Shown: positions 28,530 through 36,345 of the stretch, one piece after another
Position numbering within the stretch: position 1 is the stretch's first letter
How the letters are laid out: each line of letters starts with the position of its first letter
From: Paramagnetospirillum magneticum AMB-1
GTDB taxonomy: Bacteria > Pseudomonadota > Alphaproteobacteria > Rhodospirillales > Magnetospirillaceae
DNA length: 64,000 bases
Assembly (NCBI RefSeq): GCF_000009985.1
Contig: NC_007626.1
Span: 2,164,011 to 2,228,010, forward strand
Reading direction: 5' to 3'
Program-made: the position numbers and the translations under genes
Notes under the pieces: generated by a model
What the model saw: the letters and a program-made list of their open reading frames with translations, nothing else
What the model was told of the DNA's origin: nothing
The model's database searches: none

Positions 28530-29357
28530 ATGAGGCAGATGATCACCGCCCGGCTGCAACGGAGCTGGGATTTGCGCGCCGCCGGCAATTTCATCGGTGG
28601 CGGGGCCGGAACCGGTCTGGTGCTGGCCAGCGTCCTGCTGGGCGACGGCGGGCTGTCCCTGGTGGCCGGTCTGGCGCTGGTCGGGCTGGGCCTGGCCATG
28701 GTCTGGCTGGAGATCGGCAAGCCCTGGCGGGCCCTCAACGTCTTCTTCCATCCCCAGACCTCGTGGATGACCCGCGAAGGCATCGTTGCCGGGCCGCTGA
28801 TGGCGGTGGGCGGCGGGTACTGGCTGTTGGGCCATCCCGCCCTGCTGGTGCCCCTGGTGGTTTTGGCCGCCGGGTTCCTGTATTGCCAGTCGCGCATTCT
28901 GCGGGCGTCGCGCGGCATTCCCGCCTGGAAGCAGGCGGAGATCGTCCCCCTGATCATCACGTCCGGGCTGGCCGAGGGGGCGGGGCTGCTGGCCCTGTTC
29001 GCCGAGCCCGCTCCGGCGGTGCTGGCCTGGGCCCTGGCCGCCGGACTGGCGCGGGAAGGGGCCTGGATGTTGTACCGGCGCGGGCTGGTCGCCTCGGGGA
29101 ATGCCTCCGGCGCGCTGGCCATCTTTGGGTCCGGCCCGGCCCAGGCGGCGCGGATGGCGCAGGGACTCGCCCTGGCGCTGTGGCTCCTGGCCCTGGCCGG
29201 ATTGCCGGTGGCCCCGCTGGCCGGTCTGCTGGCGGCAGGGTCGGGTTGGGGGATCAAGGCGCTGCTGATCACCCGGGCGGCTTTCACCCGGGGGGCTTCG
29301 GTCCCCTATGCCCCGGTGCGCGGGCGCGGCCTGCCCATGGCCTTGGGAGGACGGTGA
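28530..29357 (+). CDS. padD: PadD-like membrane quinone-interacting subunit (DmsC/NrfD family)
   Basis: 275 residues with about eight hydrophobic segments (such as LVAGLALVGLGLAMVWL and LLVPLVVLAAGFLYC) and few charged residues, as in DmsC-type anchors. It should hold the Mo and Fe-S subunits at the inner membrane and pass electrons to quinone. The ATG lies in the downstream copy of the 22-bp duplication, so the ribosome site GGAGG was carried along with it. It overlaps fdhD by TGATG. Confidence 0.82.
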   Translation: MRQMITARLQRSWDLRAAGNFIGGGAGTGLVLASVLLGDGGLSLVAGLALVGLGLAMVWLEIGKPWRALNVFFHPQTSWMTREGIVAGPLMAVGGGYWLLGHPALLVPLVVLAAGFLYCQSRILRASRGIPAWKQAEIVPLIITSGLAEGAGLLALFAEPAPAVLAWALAAGLAREGAWMLYRRGLVASGNASGALAIFGSGPAQAARMAQGLALALWLLALAGLPVAPLAGLLAAGSGWGIKALLITRAAFTRGASVPYAPVRGRGLPMALGGR

Positions 29358-30241
29358 TGAGCAAGCTGGTGGACGGCATCTCCCATGTGGCCGCCGTGCG
29401 TCTGGATCGCTCGGCGGTGGACGAGGAGGTGTGCTCGGTGATCGCCGAGGACACCCTGACCATCGCCGTGGAGGGAGTGGGGACCTACACCCTGATGTGG
29501 ACGCCCACCGGCGGCGATCGGACGGCCATGGCCTATACTCCGGCCGACGGCATCCTGGGTGATGCCGGAGTGGCCGAGCCCCTGGCCATGGCGGTGGGCT
29601 TCCTGTTCACCGAAGGCATCATCGAGGCGGTCTCGGACCTGCGCGCCGTGGCCTTCTGTCCCGACGACGCCAAGGTGGTGACGGCCTATCTCGTCGACCC
29701 GGCCCGCCCCCAGCCGCGACGTCGCGACGTGATCATGAACAGCTCGTGCGGGGTGTGCGGCGAGGGCGGGCGGCTCGAGGAGCTGATCGCCACCCTGCCC
29801 CGGGCGGGCGAGGGTATGGTGGTGGAGATCGCCGCCCTGCACCGGCTGATGGACGAGATGGGGAGCCGACAGGCGGTATTTGCCGCCACCGGCGGCGCCC
29901 ATGCGGCCGCCGTCTTCGACGCCGTCGGCCGCATCGTCGCCAGCGCCGAGGATCTGGGACGCCACAACGCGCTCGACAAGGTCATCGGCCGCTGCCTGCT
30001 GGACGGAATCGACACCTCAGCCTGCGGCGTGCTGCTGTCGTCGCGGCTCAGCCTGGAGATGGTGACCAAGGCGGCGCGGGCCCGCTTCCAACTGGTGGCG
30101 GCGGTCTCGGCCCCCACTTCCCTGGCCGTCGAGGTGGCGTCGCAGCGGGGCATCACGCTCTGCGGCTTCCTGCGCGCCGGGCGCTGCACCGTCTACAGCC
30201 ACCGTCACCGCATCGGAGAGCTACGCGGCTGGGTGAACTGA
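29357..30241 (+). CDS. fdhD: FdhD-family sulfurtransferase
   Basis: 294 residues. Conserved SSCGVCG holds the persulfide cysteine, and DLGRHNALDKVIG and GFLRAGRCTVYS are family hallmarks. FdhD transfers sulfur from cysteine desulfurase to the bis-MGD molybdenum cofactor and is required by formate dehydrogenase-type enzymes. Overlap with the padD-like gene (TGATG) places it in that operon, suggesting a dedicated maturation factor for the Mo subunit here, rather than for formate dehydrogenase, which is absent from the window. Confidence 0.92.
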   Translation: MSKLVDGISHVAAVRLDRSAVDEEVCSVIAEDTLTIAVEGVGTYTLMWTPTGGDRTAMAYTPADGILGDAGVAEPLAMAVGFLFTEGIIEAVSDLRAVAFCPDDAKVVTAYLVDPARPQPRRRDVIMNSSCGVCGEGGRLEELIATLPRAGEGMVVEIAALHRLMDEMGSRQAVFAATGGAHAAAVFDAVGRIVASAEDLGRHNALDKVIGRCLLDGIDTSACGVLLSSRLSLEMVTKAARARFQLVAAVSAPTSLAVEVASQRGITLCGFLRAGRCTVYSHRHRIGELRGWVN

Positions 30242-30258
30242 GCCTCTTGCCCCGTCAT

Positions 30259-30279
30259 ATTGTTTGCTAGGTAAACAAT
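30259..30279. promoter_or_regulatory. 21-bp operator-like site 1 upstream of marR
   Basis: The half-sites ATTGTT and AACAAT flank a 9-base spacer containing CTAG. The outer 7 bp of each arm are perfectly inverted. It lies 60 bp before the MarR-type gene. The same half-site plus N9 layout recurs at 30292-30312 and 44753-44773. Confidence 0.6.
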
Positions 30280-30291
30280 CTTGTTGCCAAG

Positions 30292-30312
30292 GTCGTTGAC
30301 CTAGTCAACAAT
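30292..30312. promoter_or_regulatory. 21-bp operator-like site 2 upstream of marR
   Basis: GTCGTT-N9-AACAAT, with an inner perfect palindrome GTTGAC-CTA-GTCAAC (30295-30309). Its centre is 33 bp, about three helical turns, from that of site 1. Same-face placement suits cooperative binding by an autoregulating MarR dimer. Confidence 0.6.
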
Positions 30313-30339
30313 GCCCGGAAATGGAATGAGGACATCGCC

Positions 30340-30807
30340 ATGCCGGGCCGTCAGGTCAAAGCCGCCGAGCCAGATGAGAGCGCGGGAACCTCGTTCGGTC
30401 CCATGACCGACGAGCTGGGGTTCCACCTGCGCCGCGCCCAGGTGGCGGCCTTCAAGCACTTCGCCCAGACCGTGACGGCGTCCGAGGGCATCACCCCCGG
30501 CCTCTACGGCATGCTGCAGGTGATCGCCAACAATTCCGGCCTGACCCAAAGCGCGCTGGCCGAGGTGATGGAGGTCGACCGCTCCTCCATCGTCAAGGTG
30601 GTCAACGCCCTGGAGGACAAGGGGCTGATCCGCCGCGACGCCGCCCCCAACGACCGCCGTTCCTACCATCTGCGCATGACCGCCGAGGGGACGCTGGCGA
30701 TGGCCCGCATCGAGGCGGCGGTGGCCCGCCAGGACCGTGAATTCTCCGCCGGTCTGTCCGACGACGCCCGGCGCCTGCTGATCAGCCTGCTGAAACGTCT
30801 CTATTAA
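30340..30807 (+). CDS. MarR-family transcriptional regulator
   Basis: 155 residues. The winged helix-turn-helix runs through LTQSALAEVMEVDRSSIVKVV and the wing is RRDAAPNDRRSYHLRMT, with dimerisation helices at both ends. MarR relatives (BadR, CouR and others) repress aryl-CoA pathways and respond to aryl-CoA thioesters. It sits 36 bp ahead of the 4-hydroxybenzoyl-CoA reductase genes, in the same direction, with two palindromic sites in its own promoter. Autoregulation and control of the hba genes are therefore likely but inferred. Confidence 0.85.
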   Translation: MPGRQVKAAEPDESAGTSFGPMTDELGFHLRRAQVAAFKHFAQTVTASEGITPGLYGMLQVIANNSGLTQSALAEVMEVDRSSIVKVVNALEDKGLIRRDAAPNDRRSYHLRMTAEGTLAMARIEAAVARQDREFSAGLSDDARRLLISLLKRLY

Positions 30808-30843
30808 AACCAAAAGACCAAAAGCTTCCGAGGGAGGAAGACC

Positions 30844-31332
30844 GTGAAAAGCATCCTGCGATTGACCCTCAACGGCCGTGCCCGCGAGGATCTGGTGCCC
30901 GACAATATGCTGCTGCTGGATTATCTGCGCGAGGTGAGCAATCTCACCGGCACCAAGCAGGGCTGTGACGGCGGCGAGTGCGGCGCCTGTACCGTGCTGG
31001 TGGACGACCGTCCGCGTCTGGCCTGCTCGACCCTCGCCCATCAGGTGGCGGGCAAGCGGGTGGAGACGGTGGAAGGCCTGGCGACCCAGGGCACCATCTC
31101 CAAGCTGCAGGCCGCCTTCCACGAGAAGCTGGGCACCCAGTGCGGCTTCTGTACCCCCGGCATGCTGATGGCCTCCGAGGCTTTGTTGCGCAAGAACCCC
31201 GATCCCAGCCGTGACCAGATCAAAGAGGCGCTGGCCGGCAATCTGTGCCGCTGCACCGGCTATGTGAAGATCATCGAATCGGTGGAAGTGGCGGCCAAGG
31301 CCCGCTGCGGCTGCCAGGAGGCGGCCCAATGA
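30844..31332 (+). CDS. hbaB: 4-hydroxybenzoyl-CoA reductase, [2Fe-2S] subunit
   Basis: 162 residues, xanthine-oxidase-family small subunit. The plant-type ferredoxin cluster (GCDGGECGACTV with LAC downstream) occupies residues about 40-62, and the helical second cluster (CGFCTPG and LCRCTGY) residues about 100-140. It carries electrons to the Mo subunit. The gene order small-large-FAD matches hbaBCD of Rhodopseudomonas (hcr genes of Thauera). It overlaps the next gene by ATGA. Confidence 0.9.
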   Translation: MKSILRLTLNGRAREDLVPDNMLLLDYLREVSNLTGTKQGCDGGECGACTVLVDDRPRLACSTLAHQVAGKRVETVEGLATQGTISKLQAAFHEKLGTQCGFCTPGMLMASEALLRKNPDPSRDQIKEALAGNLCRCTGYVKIIESVEVAAKARCGCQEAAQ

Positions 31333-33638
31333 GCCCGAAATTCCCCAAGAACGGCACGGTCGGCGCCCGCACGCCTTTGGTCGACGGTGTCGAGAAGGTC
31401 ACCGGCAAGGCCAAGTACACAGCCGACATCGCCGCCCCCGGCGCCCTGGTGGGGCGTATCCTCAGGAGTCCCGTGGCCCATGCCCGCATCATCTCCATCG
31501 ACACCTCGGCGGCCGAGGCGCTGGACGGCGTCTACGCGGTCTGCACGGGCGCCGAAACGCCGGTCCCCTATGGCGTCCTGCCCATCGCCGAGAACGAATA
31601 CCCGCTGGCCCGCGACAAGGTCCGCTATCGCGGCGATCCCGTGGCCGCCGTCGCGGCCGTGGATGAACTGACCGCCGAACAGGCCCTCAATCTCATCAAG
31701 GTGGAGTACGAGGTGCTGCCCGCCTACATGACGCCCAAGGCGGCCATGAAGGAGGGCGCCATTGCGCTCCATGACGACAAGCCCAACAACGTGCTGCGCG
31801 AGGTCCATGCCGAGTTCGGCGACGTGGAGGCGGCCTTTGGCGAGGCCGAGCTGATCCGCGAGAAGGTCTACACCTTCGCCGAGGTCAACCATGTCCACAT
31901 GGAGCTGAACGCCACCCTGGCCGAGTATGACCCGGTCCGCGACATGCTGACGCTCAACACCACCACCCAGGTGCCGTACTACGTCCACCTCAAGGTGGCG
32001 GCCTGCCTGCAGATGGATTCGGCCCGCATCCGGGTGATCAAGCCCTTCCTGGGCGGCGGCTTCGGGGCGCGCACCGAGTGCCTGCATTTCGAGATCATCG
32101 CCGGCCTGCTGGCCCGCAAGGCCAAGGGAACGGTGAAGCTGGTCCAGACCCGCGAGGAGACCTTCATCGCCCATCGCGGCCGTCCGTGGACGGAAGTGAA
32201 GATGAAGATCGGCCTGATGCGCGACGGCAAGATCGCCGCCCTGGCCCTGGAGGCCACCCAGGCCGGCGGCGCCTATGCCGGCTATGGCATCATCACCATC
32301 CTTTACACCGGCGCCCTGATGCACGGGCTGTATCACATCCCGGCCATCAAGCACGACGCCTGGCGCGTCTACACCAACACGCCCCCCTGCGGCGCCATGC
32401 GCGGCCACGGGACTGTGGACACGCGGGCCGCCTTCGAGGCCCTGCTGACCGAGATGGGTGAGGAACTGGGCATCGATTCCCTGGACATCCGCCAGCGCAA
32501 CATGCTGCCGCAGATTCCCTACACCACCATGTATGCCCAGAAGGTGATGAGCTACGGCGTGCCGGAATGCCTGGAGAAGGTCAAGGCCGCTTCGGGCTGG
32601 GCCGAGCGCAAGGGCAAGATGCCCAAGGGCAGGGGGCTGGGCATCGCGCTGTCCCACTTCGTCTCGGGCACCTCGACCCCTAAGCACTGGACCGGCGAGC
32701 CCCATGCCACCGTCAATCTCAAGCTGGATTTCGACGGCGGCATCACCCTGCTGACCGGCGCCGCCGATATCGGCCAGGGCTCCAACACCATGGCCACCCA
32801 AGTGGCGGCCGAGGTGCTGGGGGTGCGCATGAGCCGCATCCGGGTGATCTCGGCCGACTCTGCCCTGACGCCCAAGGACAACGGGTCTTATTCGTCGCGC
32901 GTCACCTTCATGGTGGGCAACGCCTCCATCTCGGCGGCGGAGGAACTGAAGGCCATCCTGGTCAAGGCGGCGGCCAAGAAGCTGGACGCCCGCGAGGAGG
33001 ACATCGAGGTCATCGATGAAGTCTTCATGGTGGCCGGCAGCCAGGACCCCGGCCTGACCTTCCAGGAGGTGGTGAAGGCGGCGCTGATCGATACCGGCAC
33101 CATCACGGTGAAGGGAACCTTCACCTGCCCGACCGAGTTCCAGGGCGACAAGAAGATCCGGGGCAGCGCCATCGGCGCCACCATGGGCTTCTGCTACGCG
33201 GCCCAGGTGGTCGAGGCCAGCGTCGACGAGATCACCGGCCGGGTCACCGCCCACAAGGTGTGGGTGGCGGTGGACGTGGGCAAGGCGCTCAATCCGCTTG
33301 CCGTGGAGGGCCAGACTCAGGGCGGCGTGTGGATGGGCATGGGTCAGGCCCTGTCCGAGGAGACCCGCTGGGACGATGGCAAGATGATGCACGGCAACAT
33401 CCTCGACTACCGGGTGCCGACCATGGCGGAAAGCCCGGATATCGAGGTGATGATCGTCGAAAGCCTGGACCCCAATGGCCCGTTCGGCGCTAAGGAGGCG
33501 TCCGAGGGCATGCTGGCCGGCTTCCTGCCCGCCGTCCATGAAGCGGTCTACGAGGCGGTGGGGGTGCGTTCCACCAAATTCCCGCTATCGCCCGAGACCA
33601 TCACCGAGCTTCTCGACGCCAAGGAGGCCGCAGAATGA
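31329..33638 (+). CDS. hbaC: 4-hydroxybenzoyl-CoA reductase, molybdenum subunit
   Basis: 769 residues from the ATG at 31329. The Mo-pterin segment GGGFGARTE, the glycine-rich TGAADIGQG, and the C-terminal FGAKEASEG (position of the catalytic glutamate) are all present. The enzyme reductively removes the para-hydroxyl of 4-hydroxybenzoyl-CoA to give benzoyl-CoA, a central step of anaerobic phenol/4-hydroxybenzoate degradation. Identification rests on the family plus the unusual partner subunit downstream. Overlaps that subunit by ATGA. Confidence 0.88.
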   Translation: MSPKFPKNGTVGARTPLVDGVEKVTGKAKYTADIAAPGALVGRILRSPVAHARIISIDTSAAEALDGVYAVCTGAETPVPYGVLPIAENEYPLARDKVRYRGDPVAAVAAVDELTAEQALNLIKVEYEVLPAYMTPKAAMKEGAIALHDDKPNNVLREVHAEFGDVEAAFGEAELIREKVYTFAEVNHVHMELNATLAEYDPVRDMLTLNTTTQVPYYVHLKVAACLQMDSARIRVIKPFLGGGFGARTECLHFEIIAGLLARKAKGTVKLVQTREETFIAHRGRPWTEVKMKIGLMRDGKIAALALEATQAGGAYAGYGIITILYTGALMHGLYHIPAIKHDAWRVYTNTPPCGAMRGHGTVDTRAAFEALLTEMGEELGIDSLDIRQRNMLPQIPYTTMYAQKVMSYGVPECLEKVKAASGWAERKGKMPKGRGLGIALSHFVSGTSTPKHWTGEPHATVNLKLDFDGGITLLTGAADIGQGSNTMATQVAAEVLGVRMSRIRVISADSALTPKDNGSYSSRVTFMVGNASISAAEELKAILVKAAAKKLDAREEDIEVIDEVFMVAGSQDPGLTFQEVVKAALIDTGTITVKGTFTCPTEFQGDKKIRGSAIGATMGFCYAAQVVEASVDEITGRVTAHKVWVAVDVGKALNPLAVEGQTQGGVWMGMGQALSEETRWDDGKMMHGNILDYRVPTMAESPDIEVMIVESLDPNGPFGAKEASEGMLAGFLPAVHEAVYEAVGVRSTKFPLSPETITELLDAKEAAE

Positions 33639-34609
33639 ACATCCTCCCCGATTTCCGCACCCTGCGGCCCGCCTCGCTGTCCGACGCCGTCGCCGCCCTG
33701 GCCGTTCCCGGGGCCGAGCCCCTGGCCGGCGGTACCGACCTGCTGCCCAACCTGCGCCGGGGCTTAGGCAAGCCCGAGACCCTGGTGGACCTCACCGGCA
33801 TCACCGGCTTTGCCGCCATCTCGGTGGGGGCCGACGGCACGCTGCGCATCGGTGCCGGCGCCACGCTGGAAGCCGTCGCCGAGGATGCCCGCGTCCTCGC
33901 CTCCTGGCCGGTTCTGGCCCAGGCCGCGTCCCTGGTGGCGGGACCCAGCCACCGCGCCGCCGCCACGCTGGGGGGCAATCTGTGCCAGGACACCCGCTGT
34001 GTGTTCTATAACCAGTCCGAGTGGTGGCGGTCCGGCAACGGCTTCTGCCTCAAATACGAGGGCGACAAGTGCCATGTGGTGGTCAAGTCCGACCGCTGCT
34101 ACGCCACCTATCACGGCGACGTGGCCCCGGCCCTGATGGTGCTGAACGCCTCGGCCGAGGTCGTCGGGCCCAAGGGCGTGCGTCTGGTCCCGGTGGCCGA
34201 TCTGTTCGTCGAAAGCGGCGCCGCCCATCTGAGTCTGGACCATGGCGAAGTGCTGGCCGCATTGCTGGTCCCCCCCGCCACCGGCTGGACCGCCGCCTAT
34301 TCCAAGGTGCGGGTCAGGGACGCCATCGACTTTCCCCTGGCCGGGGTAGCGGTGGCCTTGAAGCGTGATGGCAATGCCATCGCCGGCTTGCGCGTCGCCA
34401 TGACCGGCACCAATTCGGCGCCGCTGATGGTTCCCACCGACGCCCTGTGGGGGCGTCCGTGGAACGACGAGACCGCCGAGGCCCTGGTCCAGGCGGTGCG
34501 CAAGGTCTCCAACGTCTTGAAGACCACGGTGGCCGGGGTCAAATATCGTCGCAGGGTACTGCTGGCGGTGGCCCGCCGGCAGATGGACTATCTTTGGAAC
34601 GGGAAGTAG
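33635..34609 (+). CDS. hbaD: 4-hydroxybenzoyl-CoA reductase, FAD/[4Fe-4S] subunit
   Basis: 324 residues. FAD motifs AGGTDLLPNL and GGNLCQDTRC are followed by an insertion with spaced cysteines (CVFYNQ, GFC, DKC, DRCYATYHGD, about residues 115-165). Within the xanthine oxidase family such an extra four-Cys loop binds a [4Fe-4S] cluster and is diagnostic for 4-hydroxybenzoyl-CoA reductase, letting it run in the reductive direction. This is the strongest evidence for the substrate of the complex. Confidence 0.92.
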   Translation: MNILPDFRTLRPASLSDAVAALAVPGAEPLAGGTDLLPNLRRGLGKPETLVDLTGITGFAAISVGADGTLRIGAGATLEAVAEDARVLASWPVLAQAASLVAGPSHRAAATLGGNLCQDTRCVFYNQSEWWRSGNGFCLKYEGDKCHVVVKSDRCYATYHGDVAPALMVLNASAEVVGPKGVRLVPVADLFVESGAAHLSLDHGEVLAALLVPPATGWTAAYSKVRVRDAIDFPLAGVAVALKRDGNAIAGLRVAMTGTNSAPLMVPTDALWGRPWNDETAEALVQAVRKVSNVLKTTVAGVKYRRRVLLAVARRQMDYLWNGK

Positions 34610-34613
34610 CCGC

Positions 34614-35654
34614 ATGTGCCTCGACGCCATCAAATGCGACCCCGCCGACATGGCGGCCGATGACTGCGGGGTGCTGGCCACCGCGTTGAAGTGGATGGAC
34701 GAGGGCCGTCGGGTGGTCATGGCCGTGGTCATGGCCACCTGGGGCTCGGCCCCGCGCTCCATCGGCTCCTATATGGCGGTGGATGCCGACGGCACCTTCG
34801 CCGGCTCGGTCTCGGGCGGCTGCGTCGAATCCGCCGTCATCTCCGAGGCGCGGGATCTGGAACCGGGCGAACCGCCCCGCCAATTGTCCTTCGGGGTCGA
34901 GGACGAGACCGCCTGGGCCGTGGGCCTGCCCTGCGGCGGCAATATCCGGGTGGCGGTGTTTCATCCCGAACGCGATCTGCTGGAAACGGCGGTGCGGCAA
35001 CAGGCGTCGCGCCAGCCCACCGCCCTGGTTCTCGATCTCGCCACCGGGGCTCAGGCCCTGGTCGGCGACGACGATGTCGGCGGTTCGCTATCCCTCGATC
35101 CCCAGCGGCTGGCGGCGGCCCGGACCCATCTGGGGCAGGGGACCTGCGGCGTGGTGGCGGACGAGATCTTCATCCGCACCCATGAGGCGCCCTGGACCCT
35201 GATCATCGCCGGGGCCGTCCATATCACCCAGGTGCTGGCCGGCATGGCGCGCCAGACGGGCTTTGCCGTGACCGTCATCGATCCCCGCCGGGCCTTTGCC
35301 GACGAGGCACGCTTTCCCGGCACCACTCTGATCTGCGGCGAGCCCGACGAGGTCATGGCGGGCATTGCCCTGGATCGCCGCACGGCCGTGGTCAGCCTCA
35401 CCCATGTCCCGCGCCTGGACGACGCGGCGCTCCGGGCTGCCCTGGGGTCCGAGGCGTTCTATGTGGGGGCGCTGGGCAGTACCCGGACCCACGCGAAGCG
35501 CTGCCAGCGCCTGGAGGACCTGGGCCCGGCATTGAAGCGCATCGCCGCCCCGGTGGGCTGCGATATCGGTGCCCGCACTCCGGCCGAGATCGCCGTGTCT
35601 GTCCTGGCCGAACTGATCTCGGCACGGCGGGGCAGGCCCCTGCGGGTACGCTGA
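34614..35654 (+). CDS. XdhC/CoxI-family molybdenum-cofactor insertion factor
   Basis: 346 residues. The N-terminal XdhC domain has ATWGSAPRSIGSYM and GSVSGGCVESAV. A Rossmann-type C-terminal domain follows (IIAGAVHITQVLAGMA, FYVGALGSTRTHAKR). Such proteins bind and sulfurate the Mo cofactor for xanthine-oxidase-family enzymes. It starts 4 bp after hbaD and is the last gene of the operon, so it should mature the hbaBCD enzyme. Confidence 0.88.
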   Translation: MCLDAIKCDPADMAADDCGVLATALKWMDEGRRVVMAVVMATWGSAPRSIGSYMAVDADGTFAGSVSGGCVESAVISEARDLEPGEPPRQLSFGVEDETAWAVGLPCGGNIRVAVFHPERDLLETAVRQQASRQPTALVLDLATGAQALVGDDDVGGSLSLDPQRLAAARTHLGQGTCGVVADEIFIRTHEAPWTLIIAGAVHITQVLAGMARQTGFAVTVIDPRRAFADEARFPGTTLICGEPDEVMAGIALDRRTAVVSLTHVPRLDDAALRAALGSEAFYVGALGSTRTHAKRCQRLEDLGPALKRIAAPVGCDIGARTPAEIAVSVLAELISARRGRPLRVR

Positions 35655-35687
35655 GGCGCCCAGCCCCCACCCCAGCCCCCACCCCAG

Positions 35688-35751
35688 CCCTCCCCCAAGC
35701 AAGTTGGGGGAGGGGGCATTCTTCTTTCTCCTCACCCCGACTTCGTCGGGG
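35688..35751 (+). terminator. Hairpins after the hba operon
   Basis: A perfect 11-bp stem (35688-35698 with 35704-35714) is followed 21 bases on by a second hairpin CCCCGAC-TTC-GTCGGGG (35735-35751). The stretch before it holds tandem CAGCCCCCACCC units. No strong T run follows, so it may be REP-like intergenic DNA as much as a terminator. Confidence 0.5.
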
Positions 35752-35783
35752 GGAGGCCGGGTGGGGGGGCCTGCGGCAGCCCC

Positions 35784-35820
35784 AAAAACCAAAAGGCCCC
35801 CGGATCTCTCCGGGGGCCTT
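35784..35820 (-). terminator. Terminator of the HU gene
   Basis: A 10-bp stem (35793-35802 with 35811-35820) with an 8-base loop. Read on the minus strand it is followed by TTTTGGTTTTTGGGG. It lies 27 bp past the HU stop codon. Confidence 0.8.
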
Positions 35821-35846
35821 GGCATTTCACCCTTGGGGCGAAGGAC

Positions 35847-36122
35847 TTAGCCGTTGACGGCGTCCTTCAGACCCTTGCCGGCGGTGAACTTCGGGGCCTT
35901 GGAGGCCGCGATCTTGATGGTCGCACCGGTGCGGGGATTGCGGCCTTCCTTGGCGGCGCGCTGAGTCACCGAAAAGGAACCGAAACCGACCAGGCGGACA
36001 TCGTCGCCGGCCTTGAGCGCCGAGGTAATGGCGGCGAAGGTCGCGTCGATCACATTGTCGGCGGCAGCCTTGGACAGACCGCTGAGCTCGGCAACCTTGT
36101 TCACCAGATCCTGCTTGTTCAT
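35847..36122 (-). CDS. hup: DNA-binding protein HU
   Basis: 91 residues, starting MNKQDLVNKVAE. The beta-arm segment GRNPRTGATIKIAASKAPKF is the DNA-embracing arm of HU-beta. GGGGGTCTC precedes the ATG at 36122. An upstream in-frame ATG would add 26 residues not found in the family. Nucleoid-associated, monocistronic with its own terminator. Confidence 0.95.
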   Translation of the reverse strand: MNKQDLVNKVAELSGLSKAAADNVIDATFAAITSALKAGDDVRLVGFGSFSVTQRAAKEGRNPRTGATIKIAASKAPKFTAGKGLKDAVNG

Positions 36123-36345
36123 GAGACCCCCAATGGAATTGTCGTGACCGATTGAAAATGACACGACCGATGCGAACGTCAACAACTCTGTTGCATGCAC
36201 GTCGCCCGGCCGAAACCCGAACCCCGAGCTGAAAGCCCAGTCACTGATGGGCTTCCGGCCAGCGGGGAGTTAAGCAATGTGTCGCGTTTTCCGCAACAAT
36301 ACAACGGTCCTGTCCCGAATCGCTGGGGGTTTTCCCCAGGATTTA

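Noticed and set aside
28445..29356. N-terminal extension of the fdhD ORF
   Set aside because: It runs through the palindromic element and out of frame across padD; FdhD homology starts at 29357.
31260..33539. 759-aa minus-strand ORF opposite hbaC
   Set aside because: Antisense shadow of the Mo-subunit gene, His/Gly-rich without recognisable domains.
36233..36254. AAGCCCA/TGGGCTT hairpin as terminator of the acyl-CoA dehydrogenase gene
   Set aside because: Only a 7-bp stem, about 90 bp past the stop and with no T run on the minus strand; too weak to list as a terminator.
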